Part shown: piece after piece, positions 14,994 through 22,631 of the stretch
Numbering within the stretch: the stretch's first letter is position 1
How the letters are laid out: every line of letters starts with the position of its first letter
Assembly: GCA_007132365.1 (NCBI GenBank)
Contig: SLOS01000010.1
Location: 1-22,631 of the forward strand
DNA: 22,631 bases
Direction of reading: 5' to 3'
Source of the DNA: Bacteroidales bacterium
GTDB lineage: Bacteria; Bacteroidota; Bacteroidia; Bacteroidales; PUMT01
Position numbers and translations under genes: made by a program
Notes under the pieces: model-generated
The model's database searches: none
Told to the model about the DNA's origin: nothing
Seen by the model: only the letters and a program-made list of their open reading frames with translations

Positions 14994-16664
14994 TCATAAC
15001 AACCCGGAAATATTCCCCTGGTCATCAATATCAATATTCTCCGCTGCAGGTGTTGCCGGCAGTCCCGGCATCCTCATTATATCTCCGGTTATTGGAATTA
15101 CAAATCCTGCCCCGGCCGCAATTTCTATCTCTCTGACCGTTACAACAAAGTCTTTTGGCCTTCCAAGCAAATCCGGATTATCCGACAATGATTTCTGGGT
15201 CTTTGCTATGCAAACCGGCAGTTTATCCAGGCCAAGTTGTTCTATCTTCTTCAGGTCTGCCAGGGCCTTCCTGGTAAAATCAACTGCATTGGCCCCATAT
15301 ATTTTCTTTGCCACCGTCTCCACCTTCTTTGGGATATCCCAGTTCCAGTCATACATGGGAACAAATTTGTTTTTACAGTTAGCAGCAACCCTGCTTACTT
15401 TTTTGGCAAGCTCCACGGCCCCTTCTCCTCCTTTTCCCCAAACATCAGTAATTACTGCCTCTACACCAATGCTGCGACAGTGTTGCTGAACGATGCCTAT
15501 TTCATCATCGGTATCGGTTGCAAATCTGTTGATGGCCACAACAGAACAGATAGCAAATGTCTGGATGTTCTCAATATGTTTTGTGAGATTAGGCAATCCC
15601 CTCTTCAAAGCATCGGTATCCGGCTCCTTTAGTTTAACCTGATCAGCACCGCCATGATATTTTAATGCCCTTATTGTGGCAACAAGCACCACGGCCCGGG
15701 GTGACAAGCCGGAATAGCCGCATTTAATATCAAAGAACTTTTCTGCACCCAGGTCAAAGCCGAAACCGGCCTCGGTAACCACGTAATCGGAAAGAGACAG
15801 ACCCATCCTTGTTGCTATGACTGAATTGGTTCCCTGCGCAATATTGGCAAACGGACCTCCGTGAATTATTGCAGGTGTATGTTCCATGGTCTGAACAAGG
15901 TTAGGCTTGACCGCATCCTTCAGCAATGCTGTCATCGCACCATGAGCTTTCAGGTCGCGGGCATAAACCGGTTTTCTGTCATATGTGAACCCGACAAAAA
16001 TATTACCCATTCTTTTTTTGAGATCTGCAAGATCATCAGCAAGGCATAACGCTGCCATTATTTCAGAAGCAGCTGTGATATTGAAGCCCCCTTCACGGGG
16101 AACTCCGCTCATGGTTCCTCCGAGGCCGACTATGATGTTGCGGAGCGACCTGTCATTCATATCCATTGCACGTTTCCAGAGTACCGTGCGGGGATCTATA
16201 CCCATGCTCCTGGTTTTGCTTTGGATATTATTATCTATCAATGCAGCCAGCAGGTTGTTTGCTTTCTCTATTGCAGCGAAATCACCGGTAAAATGCAGAT
16301 TGATATCTTCCATTGGGAGTACCTGTGAATAACCTCCTCCGGTGGCTCCCCCCTTAATCCCAAAAACAGGTCCAAGCGACGGTTCACGCAGCACAACTGT
16401 GCACTTCTTCCCTATTTTGTTCAGTCCCTGGGACAAACCTATTGAAACGGTTGTTTTTCCTTCTCCTGCAGGTGTTGGAGAAATAGCCGACACAAGGATC
16501 AGGGTATTCTTCTCAACTCTCTCCGGATCTATATATTTAAGAGGAATCTTAGCCTTAAATTTACCGTACAGCTCCAGGTCATCCCCATTTACCCCAATAT
16601 CTTCAGCAATTTCCTGTATGGGCCTCATTTGAGTTTCCCGGGCAATTTCAATGTCAGACTTCAT
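14994..16664 (-). CDS. fhs: Formate-tetrahydrofolate ligase
   Basis: 556 residues, the normal length. The enzyme joins formate to tetrahydrofolate with ATP to give 10-formyl-tetrahydrofolate, feeding purine synthesis, or running in acetogenic or formate-assimilating C1 pathways. Seen: the P-loop-like TPAGEGKTT at 64-72, the REPSLGPVFGIKGGA block, TEAGFGFDLGAEKF, ATIRALKYHGG and a C-terminal PGLPATPAAENIDID ending, all typical. The ATG at 16664 begins the usual N-terminus (KSDIEIARE). It is convergent with the ferredoxin gene across a symmetrical terminator and is read away from gldB by the same strand, with a 131-base gap upstream. No other C1-pathway enzyme (FolD, MetF) is present here. Confidence 0.97.
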   Translation of the reverse strand: MKSDIEIARETQMRPIQEIAEDIGVNGDDLELYGKFKAKIPLKYIDPERVEKNTLILVSAISPTPAGEGKTTVSIGLSQGLNKIGKKCTVVLREPSLGPVFGIKGGATGGGYSQVLPMEDINLHFTGDFAAIEKANNLLAALIDNNIQSKTRSMGIDPRTVLWKRAMDMNDRSLRNIIVGLGGTMSGVPREGGFNITAASEIMAALCLADDLADLKKRMGNIFVGFTYDRKPVYARDLKAHGAMTALLKDAVKPNLVQTMEHTPAIIHGGPFANIAQGTNSVIATRMGLSLSDYVVTEAGFGFDLGAEKFFDIKCGYSGLSPRAVVLVATIRALKYHGGADQVKLKEPDTDALKRGLPNLTKHIENIQTFAICSVVAINRFATDTDDEIGIVQQHCRSIGVEAVITDVWGKGGEGAVELAKKVSRVAANCKNKFVPMYDWNWDIPKKVETVAKKIYGANAVDFTRKALADLKKIEQLGLDKLPVCIAKTQKSLSDNPDLLGRPKDFVVTVREIEIAAGAGFVIPITGDIMRMPGLPATPAAENIDIDDQGNISGLL

Positions 16665-16744
16665 ATTTATCGATTTAATAATTAGTAATAGATAATAAGC
16701 AATGATCTGTCTGAAATATACGCTTCCGACTTTGCAATGCTTTT

Positions 16745-16752
16745 CAAAATTA
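16745..16752 (-). promoter_or_regulatory. Possible -7 box for fhs
   Basis: Read on the minus strand this is TAATTTTG, a match to the Bacteroidota -7 consensus TAnnTTTG, about 80 bases before the fhs ATG. No convincing -33 TTTG was found at 19-21 bases, so the call is weak. Confidence 0.3.
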
Positions 16753-16795
16753 TAACAAATATCGGATTTCAGTATGTAAAGGCATACCGGACATG

Positions 16796-17809
16796 TCAGG
16801 GCCTGTACCTGGCCCGGTTAAGTATTCCCTGATAATCACCATCAAGCATCAGGTCCTCAAGGCTCAGGTCTTTATTACGGCTCATATAAGATTTCACTAT
16901 CTGCCATCCAAGCCAAACTGCAGCCCTTGCAGGTGAATCCCTCGTAAATTCAGAGGTAAAGGGCCCGTGATTCATAAAACGGCTGATTGTTCGTGTATCG
17001 GTTGAAAAAAGAAGCTTGTTCTCCACAAGGTAGGTCCACATCCGGTCTTCGTTTCTCCTGCACCACTCCAGATGGGATAGTGAAAAGCCTGTCTTGAGCG
17101 TATCGTGCAGATCAGGAAGCATAGCATCTGCAAAAAACATTAATTTACCATGATAAATTATATGGCTGAGCAGATTATCATCGACGGGATCAAACTCAAA
17201 CTCTGTCTTTGCCCAGGCAATCATACAGTCTGACGATATCTTTGCAGGATGCATGTTGTATCTCTGATAGTTAGGCAGTTGCAGCTCAGAATAAAAGATA
17301 TGGCCACTTCCGAGGTAATTGTCAAGCCCTATCCCCATGATGCCTTCGGCCGTAACGACCGACTGGTTGAAGCCTGATATATAGGTATATATCCGGGGCA
17401 CGGTATATCCGGGGAAATAGTACATATAGTGCCTGAATGCCTGGTCAAGCTCAGCTTCAATTTCTGTAAGATCCTGAAAGACCCTGTGTGTCCCGGAATG
17501 TATCCTGTAAATATCAAAATCTGTCAGAAACCTTTTAAGATGCTGAGGGTAAGCAGGTGAATAAGGATCACCTGCGCGTATAATCATATGGTTAAAAATA
17601 TCAAAAAACTCTCCGTATTTCTCTTTGATCAGGGGCAGTTGTTGCGGGATGCTGTCAATATCAATCTCAAAGAGGTCAATGTCGAGACGAAGAATCTCAA
17701 CTCCCGGATCAAGGCCTTCCAGGTTAACTCTTCTGTCAGCTGAAGTGCAGCTTGCCATAACAGTCAGAATCAGCAACAGTACTTTTAATTTTCCCCTTAA
17801 CCATTCCAT
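16796..17809 (-). CDS. gldB: Gliding motility lipoprotein GldB
   Basis: 337 residues. GldB is a Bacteroidota lipoprotein required for gliding in flavobacteria and also present in many non-gliders; biochemical role unsettled. Seen: a basic-hydrophobic signal with lipobox-like M-A-S-Cys21, an IDIDLFEID start of the mature domain, a KEKYGEFFDIFN segment, and the family-typical end with HGPF, SPARAAVWLGWQIVKSYM and ILNRARYRP. The ATG at 17809 opens the signal peptide. On the right it is divergent from a PorT-like barrel gene across 328 bases. On the left fhs lies 131 bases downstream on the same strand. Gliding itself cannot be inferred from this gene alone. Confidence 0.85.
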   Translation of the reverse strand: MEWLRGKLKVLLLILTVMASCTSADRRVNLEGLDPGVEILRLDIDLFEIDIDSIPQQLPLIKEKYGEFFDIFNHMIIRAGDPYSPAYPQHLKRFLTDFDIYRIHSGTHRVFQDLTEIEAELDQAFRHYMYYFPGYTVPRIYTYISGFNQSVVTAEGIMGIGLDNYLGSGHIFYSELQLPNYQRYNMHPAKISSDCMIAWAKTEFEFDPVDDNLLSHIIYHGKLMFFADAMLPDLHDTLKTGFSLSHLEWCRRNEDRMWTYLVENKLLFSTDTRTISRFMNHGPFTSEFTRDSPARAAVWLGWQIVKSYMSRNKDLSLEDLMLDGDYQGILNRARYRP

Positions 17810-18137
17810 ATAACGAAAAATTCTGATTTAAATAATAATTGAAATACACGGCAAAAAGGATTATCCGGTATTGCTTCGGGGCGTCAGCAGGGCCTGGAAA
17901 CATATATGACCGGATACAACGCCACAGTTAATATTATTCACAAACTCAGCATGATTATCAATACGGTTATTCAATGCAGCAAGAAACTGATTAACATAAA
18001 CACATTAAATAATAACTAATCAAACGATTTTTTGGTTAATTTTGTGTGCAGACAATAACTCCATAATAAATAACCGGCTAAGAATTTTGTAAAGATAAGA
18101 TTTTAGCTGCTTTTTAAAACATGACCGCATCAGTAAT
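17810..18137. other. Gene-free divergent spacer between gldB and the PorT-like gene
   Basis: 328 A-T rich bases. It must hold the leaders of both divergent genes. A TAATTTTG at 18034-18041 fits the -7 consensus on the plus strand, about 97 bases before the PorT-like ATG, but no matching -33 box is evident. I see no RNA gene, repeat or convincing small ORF. Confidence 0.5.
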
Positions 18138-18794
18138 ATGAAGATAAGAATTTGGTTTATATTTGTTTTAATGATAATCCCATGTATTACTTCTGCCCGG
18201 GATCTTCGTTTCATAGTTTTTGCTGATCCGCAAGTTGCATGGTTGAGCCCCGAAGCAGGCAGTATTGAAAGCGCCGGCATAAGAGGCGGATTAAATGCCG
18301 GATTTGAGATGGATAATTTTTTCAGCACCAGCTATGCCTTCTCAACAGGATTATCGATCAACAGTATAGGAGGGAAGCTAAAGTTCAGCAATCCGTTTCC
18401 GGTTCATTTTGCAGACTTTACAGATAGTATTGCTCCGGGGAATATTTTAATCTATAAACTGCAGTATATTGATTTTCCATTTGGATTAAAATTCACCACC
18501 CGTGAAATAGGTTATTCGACAATATATGTCAAGCTTGGTTTTGGCACTCATCTTAACATCAGATCAAGGGCAGACATCAGTGCCCGTGGTATAGAAAATG
18601 AAAACCTGAAAGGTGAGATCGCACTGATTAACCTGTCCTATCATTTTGGAGCCGGTGTACAATACTCACTGGGAGGGCAAACATCTGTTGTTGCAGGGTT
18701 TGAGTACCGGCACAGATTTTTTGATATTGCCTCCAGTCCCCATTACAAGGCACTTCTTAATTCGTTATCATTAAGAGCAGGAGTATTGTTTTAA
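18138..18794 (+). CDS. PorT-like outer-membrane beta-barrel protein
   Basis: 218 residues. The first 20 residues are a signal peptide ending near ITSA. The rest alternates as an eight-strand-type small barrel: an internal LQYIDFPFGLKFTTREIG stretch is the hallmark of PorT/DUF3078-like or outer-membrane-beta-barrel_2 proteins, followed by YVKLGFGTHLNIRSRA, FGAGVQYSLGG and a final LRAGVLF with C-terminal Phe. PorT in Porphyromonas is part of the type IX secretion machinery; many paralogues exist, so the name here is only PorT-like. It starts with ATG at 18138, divergent from gldB. NAD synthetase begins 45 bases downstream. Confidence 0.75.
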   Translation: MKIRIWFIFVLMIIPCITSARDLRFIVFADPQVAWLSPEAGSIESAGIRGGLNAGFEMDNFFSTSYAFSTGLSINSIGGKLKFSNPFPVHFADFTDSIAPGNILIYKLQYIDFPFGLKFTTREIGYSTIYVKLGFGTHLNIRSRADISARGIENENLKGEIALINLSYHFGAGVQYSLGGQTSVVAGFEYRHRFFDIASSPHYKALLNSLSLRAGVLF

Positions 18795-18839
18795 CAATAA
18801 AGAAGTTGTATTTTATTTAACCCATGAAAAAGAAGAACC

Positions 18840-20495
18840 ATGAAGATCGCTCTGGCCCAAATTAATCTGCATGTAGGAAATTTTTCTGAAAACACAACCA
18901 AGATTGTTTTTTGCATAAAAAAAGCGCAGCAGTTTAATGCCGATCTGGTAATATTTCCTGAGTTATCCATTTGCGGTTATCCGCCGCTTGACATTCTTGA
19001 TTATAAGGATTTTACTGATAAGTGCCAGGATTCTGTCGAAAAAATTGCGAAAATATGTACAGATGTTGCGGTCATAATAGGCTCTCCATCATTTAATCCC
19101 GAAAAGGAGGGGAAAAGCCTGTATAATTCTGCGTTTTTTTTGTTTGAAGGTAAAATCCAGAGCGTACATCATAAAACCCTGTTGCCCGATTATGATGTAT
19201 TTGATGAATACCGCTATTTTGAACCAAATAAAGAGTTCAGCCTGGTTGAATATAAGGGCCATAAAATAGCTGTGACCATTTGCGAGGATCTCTGGTACGA
19301 ACAGAACTTTGACAACAGTTTTGGCAATAACAGGCTGTATACCGTTTCTCCCATGGAAAAACTGGTCGGACTGGAACCCGATATAATAGTAAATATCTCA
19401 GCGTCTCCTTTTGCCTGGTCGAAAGTCCGCGATAAAAAGGATATTTTTATTAATACCGCAAAGAAATACAAACTTCCCCTTTTCATGGTAAATCAGGTCG
19501 GAGCAAATACTGACCTGATCTTCGAGGGTGGCTCACTTGTCGTAACCCAAAATGGGGAACTTTTTGACAGGGTTTCCTGGTTTGAAGAAGATTTTCAGAT
19601 ATATGAGCTGCAGGAGGTGCGCAATACCCCCGCACATGGAACTGATCCGGCCCCGACAGATAGCATGGAGATGTTATTCCGCGCTCTGGTTCTGGGAATC
19701 AGGGACTTTTTCATAAAGTCGGGATTCGAAAAAGCACTTATCGGAATTTCCGGGGGACTGGATTCAGCTGTTACAGCGGTATTGGCTGCAGAAGCCCTCG
19801 GATATGAAAATGTGCATTCTGTCTTCATGCCTTCAAAATACTCTGCGCCAATTTCCGGAGAGAATGCCCGTAAACTTGCAGATAACATAAATATCTCATT
19901 TAATGAAATAGAGATTGACGATCTTAACGATTCGTTCATAAAATCGCTTGCTCCCCTGTTTGAGAATTTACCGGAAGATACTACAGAAGAGAATATTCAG
20001 TCACGGATCAGGGGAACCCTGCTTATGGCAGTTGCCAATAAGTTTGGATTCTTAATGCTTAATACATCAAACAAAAGTGAATCTGCCGTTGGTTACAGTA
20101 CCCTTTACGGAGATATGAACGGTGCCTTGTCAGTACTCGGAGACCTTTACAAAACACAGATATATGAATTGGCCGGATACATAAACCGCAACGAAGAAAT
20201 AATTCCCGAAAGCACCATTAAGAGAGCTCCCAGTGCAGAACTCAAAGAAAATCAAAAGGATTCTGATTCTCTTCCCGAATACAGCCTGCTCGATAAAATA
20301 TTGTTCAGGTACATTGAACAGCAGAAACATACCTCTGCTATTGTTGACGAAGGCTTTGACAGGGAAATTGTGGAAAAGGTTGTTTACCTTGTAAATTCAA
20401 CAGAATATAAAAGGCACCAGGCCCCGCCCGTGTTGAGGGTAAGCTCGAAAGCATTCGGAAAGGGAAGGCGGATGCCGCTGGTAGCTAAATTCTGA
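18840..20495 (+). CDS. nadE: Glutamine-dependent NAD+ synthetase
   Basis: 551 residues, a two-domain enzyme. It converts nicotinate adenine dinucleotide to NAD+ with ATP, taking ammonia from glutamine. The N-terminal nitrilase-type glutaminase domain shows the triad Glu41 (FPELSICGYPP), Lys112 (HHKTLLPDYDVFDEYRYF) and Cys148 (TICEDLWYE). The C-terminal synthetase domain carries the PP-loop SGGLDS at 304-309, and the usual NTSNKSE and GDMNGALSVLGDLYKTQ motifs before a short C-terminal tail ending PLVAKF. The ATG at 18840 follows an AAGAAG leader; a slightly earlier ATG at 18824 is out of frame. It is likely in one transcript with the PorT-like gene, 45 bases upstream. Confidence 0.97.
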   Translation: MKIALAQINLHVGNFSENTTKIVFCIKKAQQFNADLVIFPELSICGYPPLDILDYKDFTDKCQDSVEKIAKICTDVAVIIGSPSFNPEKEGKSLYNSAFFLFEGKIQSVHHKTLLPDYDVFDEYRYFEPNKEFSLVEYKGHKIAVTICEDLWYEQNFDNSFGNNRLYTVSPMEKLVGLEPDIIVNISASPFAWSKVRDKKDIFINTAKKYKLPLFMVNQVGANTDLIFEGGSLVVTQNGELFDRVSWFEEDFQIYELQEVRNTPAHGTDPAPTDSMEMLFRALVLGIRDFFIKSGFEKALIGISGGLDSAVTAVLAAEALGYENVHSVFMPSKYSAPISGENARKLADNINISFNEIEIDDLNDSFIKSLAPLFENLPEDTTEENIQSRIRGTLLMAVANKFGFLMLNTSNKSESAVGYSTLYGDMNGALSVLGDLYKTQIYELAGYINRNEEIIPESTIKRAPSAELKENQKDSDSLPEYSLLDKILFRYIEQQKHTSAIVDEGFDREIVEKVVYLVNSTEYKRHQAPPVLRVSSKAFGKGRRMPLVAKF

Positions 20496-20543
20496 TGATT
20501 TGAAAAACTTCAGCCTGGCATTCCGCGATTGATATATGTGTAA

Positions 20544-20574
20544 TTTTAAATGAAAAAAATTTCATCTACATTTG
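20544..20574 (+). promoter_or_regulatory. Bacteroidota-type promoter of the Crp/Fnr gene
   Basis: TACATTTG at 20567-20574 matches the -7 consensus TAnnTTTG, and a TTTT at 20544-20547 stands exactly 19 bases upstream in the -33 place (consensus TTTG). It is 26 bases before the ATG at 20601, giving a short leader. This is the best promoter in the window. Confidence 0.65.
20550..20565. promoter_or_regulatory. Palindrome inside the Crp/Fnr promoter, possible operator
   Basis: ATGAAA, four A, TTTCAT: a perfect 6-base inverted repeat between the -33 and -7 boxes. The spacing differs from the usual Crp/Fnr site (TGA-N6-TCA), as here TGA and TCA are eight apart. A role in autoregulation is inference; an A-T rich palindrome may also be chance. 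Confidence 0.35.
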
Positions 20575-20600
20575 TATGATTGTTCCACTATTTTTAAGAT

Positions 20601-21296
20601 ATGAACAATATTATTTGTAACCACTGCATTAACAATGCAAATTCAATATTCTACGAACTAACGCAGAAGGAAAAGGAGATTCTTTCAGAAAAACATACAT
20701 GCCTTCAATTCCGCAAAGGTGAAACTATCTACAGGGAAGGTGAAAAGCCTAACGGACTGATATGTTTGTCCGCCGGAAAGGTTAAGATATACAAGGAAGG
20801 TATCGGGGGCAGGGAACAGATTGTAAGAATGGCAAAGCCGGTAGGTTTTATTGGCTACAGGGCCCTTTTTGCCGAGGAGAATTATATGGCCACAGCTCTG
20901 GCTATTGAAGATTCAACAATATGCATAATTAACAGGGAGTCTCTTTTCAAGGTTCTGAAAACTAACTCTTTTCTGTCATTAAGTATAATAAAATCATTTG
21001 CCACAGAACTTGGTTTTTCAAACAGCCGCACAGTTACCCTGACCCAAAAGCATATCAGGGGGAGACTTGCAGAATCTCTTATTTTCCTTAAAGATACATA
21101 CGGACTGGAACAGGATAATAAAACAATAAAAGTCTATCTTTCAAGAGAGGACATTGCCAACCTTTCAAACATGACAACCTCAAATGCCATAAGGACCCTC
21201 TCAAACTTCGCCTCGGAGAATGTCATTTCAATAGATGGAAGAAAAATCAAAATACTCGATCTCAATCAACTTGAAAAGATCAGTGAGCACGGCTGA
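20601..21296 (+). CDS. Crp/Fnr-family transcriptional regulator
   Basis: 231 residues. Residues about 25-140 form a cyclic-nucleotide-binding-type beta-roll (FRKGETIYREGEKPNGL, GKVKIYKEG, GFIGYRALF), followed by the long dimer helix and a winged helix at about 165-220 with LSREDIANLSNMTTSNAIRTLSNF as recognition region and ISIDGRKIKILD as wing. Near the N-terminus is CNHC (Cys6, Cys9); further Cys at 34, 55 and 108. Several Bacteroidota regulators of this clade share such cysteines, so a metal or redox cofactor is possible, but the E. coli FNR spacing is absent. The cAMP-contact residues are not conserved as in Crp. A palindrome sits in its own promoter. Target genes unknown. The stop is six bases from that of the glycosyltransferase on the other strand. 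Confidence 0.88.
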   Translation: MNNIICNHCINNANSIFYELTQKEKEILSEKHTCLQFRKGETIYREGEKPNGLICLSAGKVKIYKEGIGGREQIVRMAKPVGFIGYRALFAEENYMATALAIEDSTICIINRESLFKVLKTNSFLSLSIIKSFATELGFSNSRTVTLTQKHIRGRLAESLIFLKDTYGLEQDNKTIKVYLSREDIANLSNMTTSNAIRTLSNFASENVISIDGRKIKILDLNQLEKISEHG

Positions 21297-21302
21297 TTGT
21301 CA

Positions 21303-22070
21303 CTATGAAACCTTCCCTGATTCACGGTAAAGTTTCTGCAGCTTAACATACTTAAGAAATGTCTCAAACGAGACAATTGCACTGATTACCAGTCCGTGAT
21401 ACCCATCAAGAATCCCCCCCCTGATTATATACTCCCTGAAAAATTTCCAGAGAGGATGTACTATAATCTTCAGGTATCCTGCACTGATGCCCCTGCTGTA
21501 GTGTGCCATAGCGGCAATGTCGGTAAACCTGTTTACCTGTTCCACATGTCCGGAAATGGTTGAATAGGCATAATGTTCAATATCCCCCCTGAGAAAGGAG
21601 GTCTGTGAGCCTTTATCCATCATCACTTTGTCATGCGGGTTCAGACCACCCCAGGACCCCTTTGTTTTATCCCACAACCGCAGCTTTCGGTCAGGATACC
21701 TGCTCGTAAACCTGATCCATTTGCCATAGTAGTTATTCCGGCGATTGATATAATAACCATCATATTTCCAGTCACCTTTAACCTTTAGCACTGACTCCTC
21801 AAGCCCGGGTGAAAGTGCCTCATCGGCATCAAGGGAGAGAACAAGTGGATATCTGGCGAGGGAAAGTGCAAAATTTTTCTGCTCAATGTATCCTCCAAAA
21901 GAATTCTGAATAAACTTTACATTGAAACTGCCGCATATTTCCCGGGTATTGTCAGTGGAGAATGAGTCGACGACAACTATCTCGTCAGCAACTCTTTCCA
22001 GGGATTTAAGGCAACGTTCAATATTCTTCTCCTCATTGAAGGTGATAACTACTGCTGATATCTCAGGCAT
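21303..22070 (-). CDS. Family 2 glycosyltransferase, LPS-core type (WaaE-like)
   Basis: 255 residues. GT-A fold inverting glycosyltransferase: VVITFNEEKNIERCLKSL at the nucleotide-binding start, VDSFSTDNT around 35-42 and the metal-binding DAD at 81-83 (SLDADE). The second half has YYINRRNNYYGKWI, RLWDKTKGSW and a tail of aromatic and basic helices with a hydrophobic segment (about 224-245), as in the lipopolysaccharide beta-1,4-glucosyltransferase WaaE/KdtX group. The acceptor in this organism is unknown. The ATG at 22070 is 12 bases after the alr stop, so the two genes are probably one leftward transcript. Its end is almost back to back with the Crp/Fnr gene. Confidence 0.88.
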   Translation of the reverse strand: MPEISAVVITFNEEKNIERCLKSLERVADEIVVVDSFSTDNTREICGSFNVKFIQNSFGGYIEQKNFALSLARYPLVLSLDADEALSPGLEESVLKVKGDWKYDGYYINRRNNYYGKWIRFTSRYPDRKLRLWDKTKGSWGGLNPHDKVMMDKGSQTSFLRGDIEHYAYSTISGHVEQVNRFTDIAAMAHYSRGISAGYLKIIVHPLWKFFREYIIRGGILDGYHGLVISAIVSFETFLKYVKLQKLYRESGKVS

Positions 22071-22082
22071 TGATATTATTTT

Positions 22083-22631
22083 TTACTCCTGTACATAAAC
22101 ACGCTTAACCCTTCCGGAAATATTTGTAAAAACCTCATATGGAATGGTTGACAATAATTCTGCAATATCGGCAATGGAATTCTCATCTCCAAAAACTATC
22201 ACCTCATCCCCCTCTTTGGCTCCTGTTCCCGTTACATCAATCATACACATATCCATACAGATGTTGCCAATAATGGGAACGGAAGCCCCGTTAACAATCA
22301 TTTTACCTTTCTTGTTTCCCAGCCTCCTGTCCAGGCCGTCGGCATAACCTACCGGTACAACTGCGACACTTGCATCAAGATCCGTTTTATGTGCCCTGGA
22401 ATAGCCTACAGTATGACCTGCCGGCACTCTTTTTATCTGGGAAATAATACTTTTGAAGGTGTTCACATTGGCAAGTTTGTTGTTTTTCAAGGCACTTATG
22501 CCATACATGCCTATACCGAGCCTCACCATTTCAAACTGTGCCCGGGGAAACCTTTCGATTCCTGCAGAATTCAGAATATGCCTTATTACAGGATAGCCAA
22601 GTGCGCCGGATATTTTATCAGACATACTTTT
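22083..22631 (-). CDS. alr: Alanine racemase, C-terminal part (partial)
   Basis: The frame runs off the right end of the window; 182 codons are present and the ATG at 22625 is internal, not the start. Alanine racemase is a PLP enzyme giving D-alanine for peptidoglycan. Seen: the end of the barrel domain (NSAGIERFP, MVRLGIGMYGI), then the C-terminal beta domain with the catalytic-tyrosine motif VGYSR, VPVGYADGLDRRLGN, and GNICMDMCMIDVT. The N-terminal half with the PLP lysine is outside. In Bacteroidota alr is often fused to a murF-like domain; whether that is so here cannot be seen. The glycosyltransferase follows 12 bases downstream. Confidence 0.93.
   Translation of the reverse strand, partial: KSMSDKISGALGYPVIRHILNSAGIERFPRAQFEMVRLGIGMYGISALKNNKLANVNTFKSIISQIKRVPAGHTVGYSRAHKTDLDASVAVVPVGYADGLDRRLGNKKGKMIVNGASVPIIGNICMDMCMIDVTGTGAKEGDEVIVFGDENSIADIAELLSTIPYEVFTNISGRVKRVYVQE

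Noticed and set aside
17906..18019. Small plus-strand ORF of 37 codons in the gldB spacer
   Set aside because: Asn/Ile-rich, low complexity, no ribosome site and no similarity; expected by chance in A-T rich DNA.

Overview
The window reads as chromosomal DNA from an anaerobic or facultative member of the Bacteroidota (Bacteroidales/Marinilabiliales-like). The evidence is a GldB gliding-motility lipoprotein next to a PorT-like outer-membrane barrel, barrels that end in a C-terminal Phe, a thrombospondin-3 repeat surface protein, a Crp/Fnr regulator of the Bacteroidota type, a TAnnTTTG -7 promoter box, AT-rich leaders with weak Shine-Dalgarno signals, and C1/B12-type enzymes. I see no rRNA, tRNA, CRISPR, insertion sequence, prophage or plasmid signature. 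About 17 genes fill the sequence and most are house-keeping or envelope genes.

Layout. Positions 6-7835 (+): an inner-membrane-anchored barrel protein, a MltD-like lytic transglycosylase, UvrA (TTG start), a LOG-family protein, and a secreted two-domain protein with a proline-rich linker and a SPOR-like end. Positions 8024-9400 (+): an outer-membrane protein with TSP3 repeats and a terminal EF-hand. Positions 9402-13161 (-): a run transcribed as UroD/MtaA-like methyltransferase, three-domain DUF1573 protein, MeaB GTPase, SmpB. Positions 13398-14925 (+): M20 amidohydrolase and a 55-residue 2[4Fe-4S] ferredoxin. Positions 14994-17809 (-): formate-tetrahydrofolate ligase and GldB. Positions 18138-21296 (+): PorT-like barrel, glutamine-dependent NAD synthetase and a Crp/Fnr regulator. 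Positions 21303-22631 (-): family 2 glycosyltransferase and the C-terminal part of alanine racemase, cut by the window end.

How they fit together. Three themes recur. The first is envelope and surface work: lytic transglycosylase, alanine racemase, SPOR-like protein, LPS-type glycosyltransferase, outer-membrane barrels and the GldB/PorT pair linked to type IX secretion and gliding. The second is one-carbon and cobalamin chemistry: MtaA/UroD-like protein, MeaB, formate-tetrahydrofolate ligase and a low-potential ferredoxin. The third is information upkeep: UvrA and SmpB.

I did not find a clearly new system. The items most worth a second look are the secreted two-repeat/SPOR-like protein with its internal 108-bp repeat, the TSP3 plus EF-hand outer-membrane protein, the membrane-anchored barrel at the left edge, the UroD-DUF1573-MeaB-SmpB gene run, and the Crp/Fnr gene with a CxxC N-terminus and a palindrome inside its promoter.
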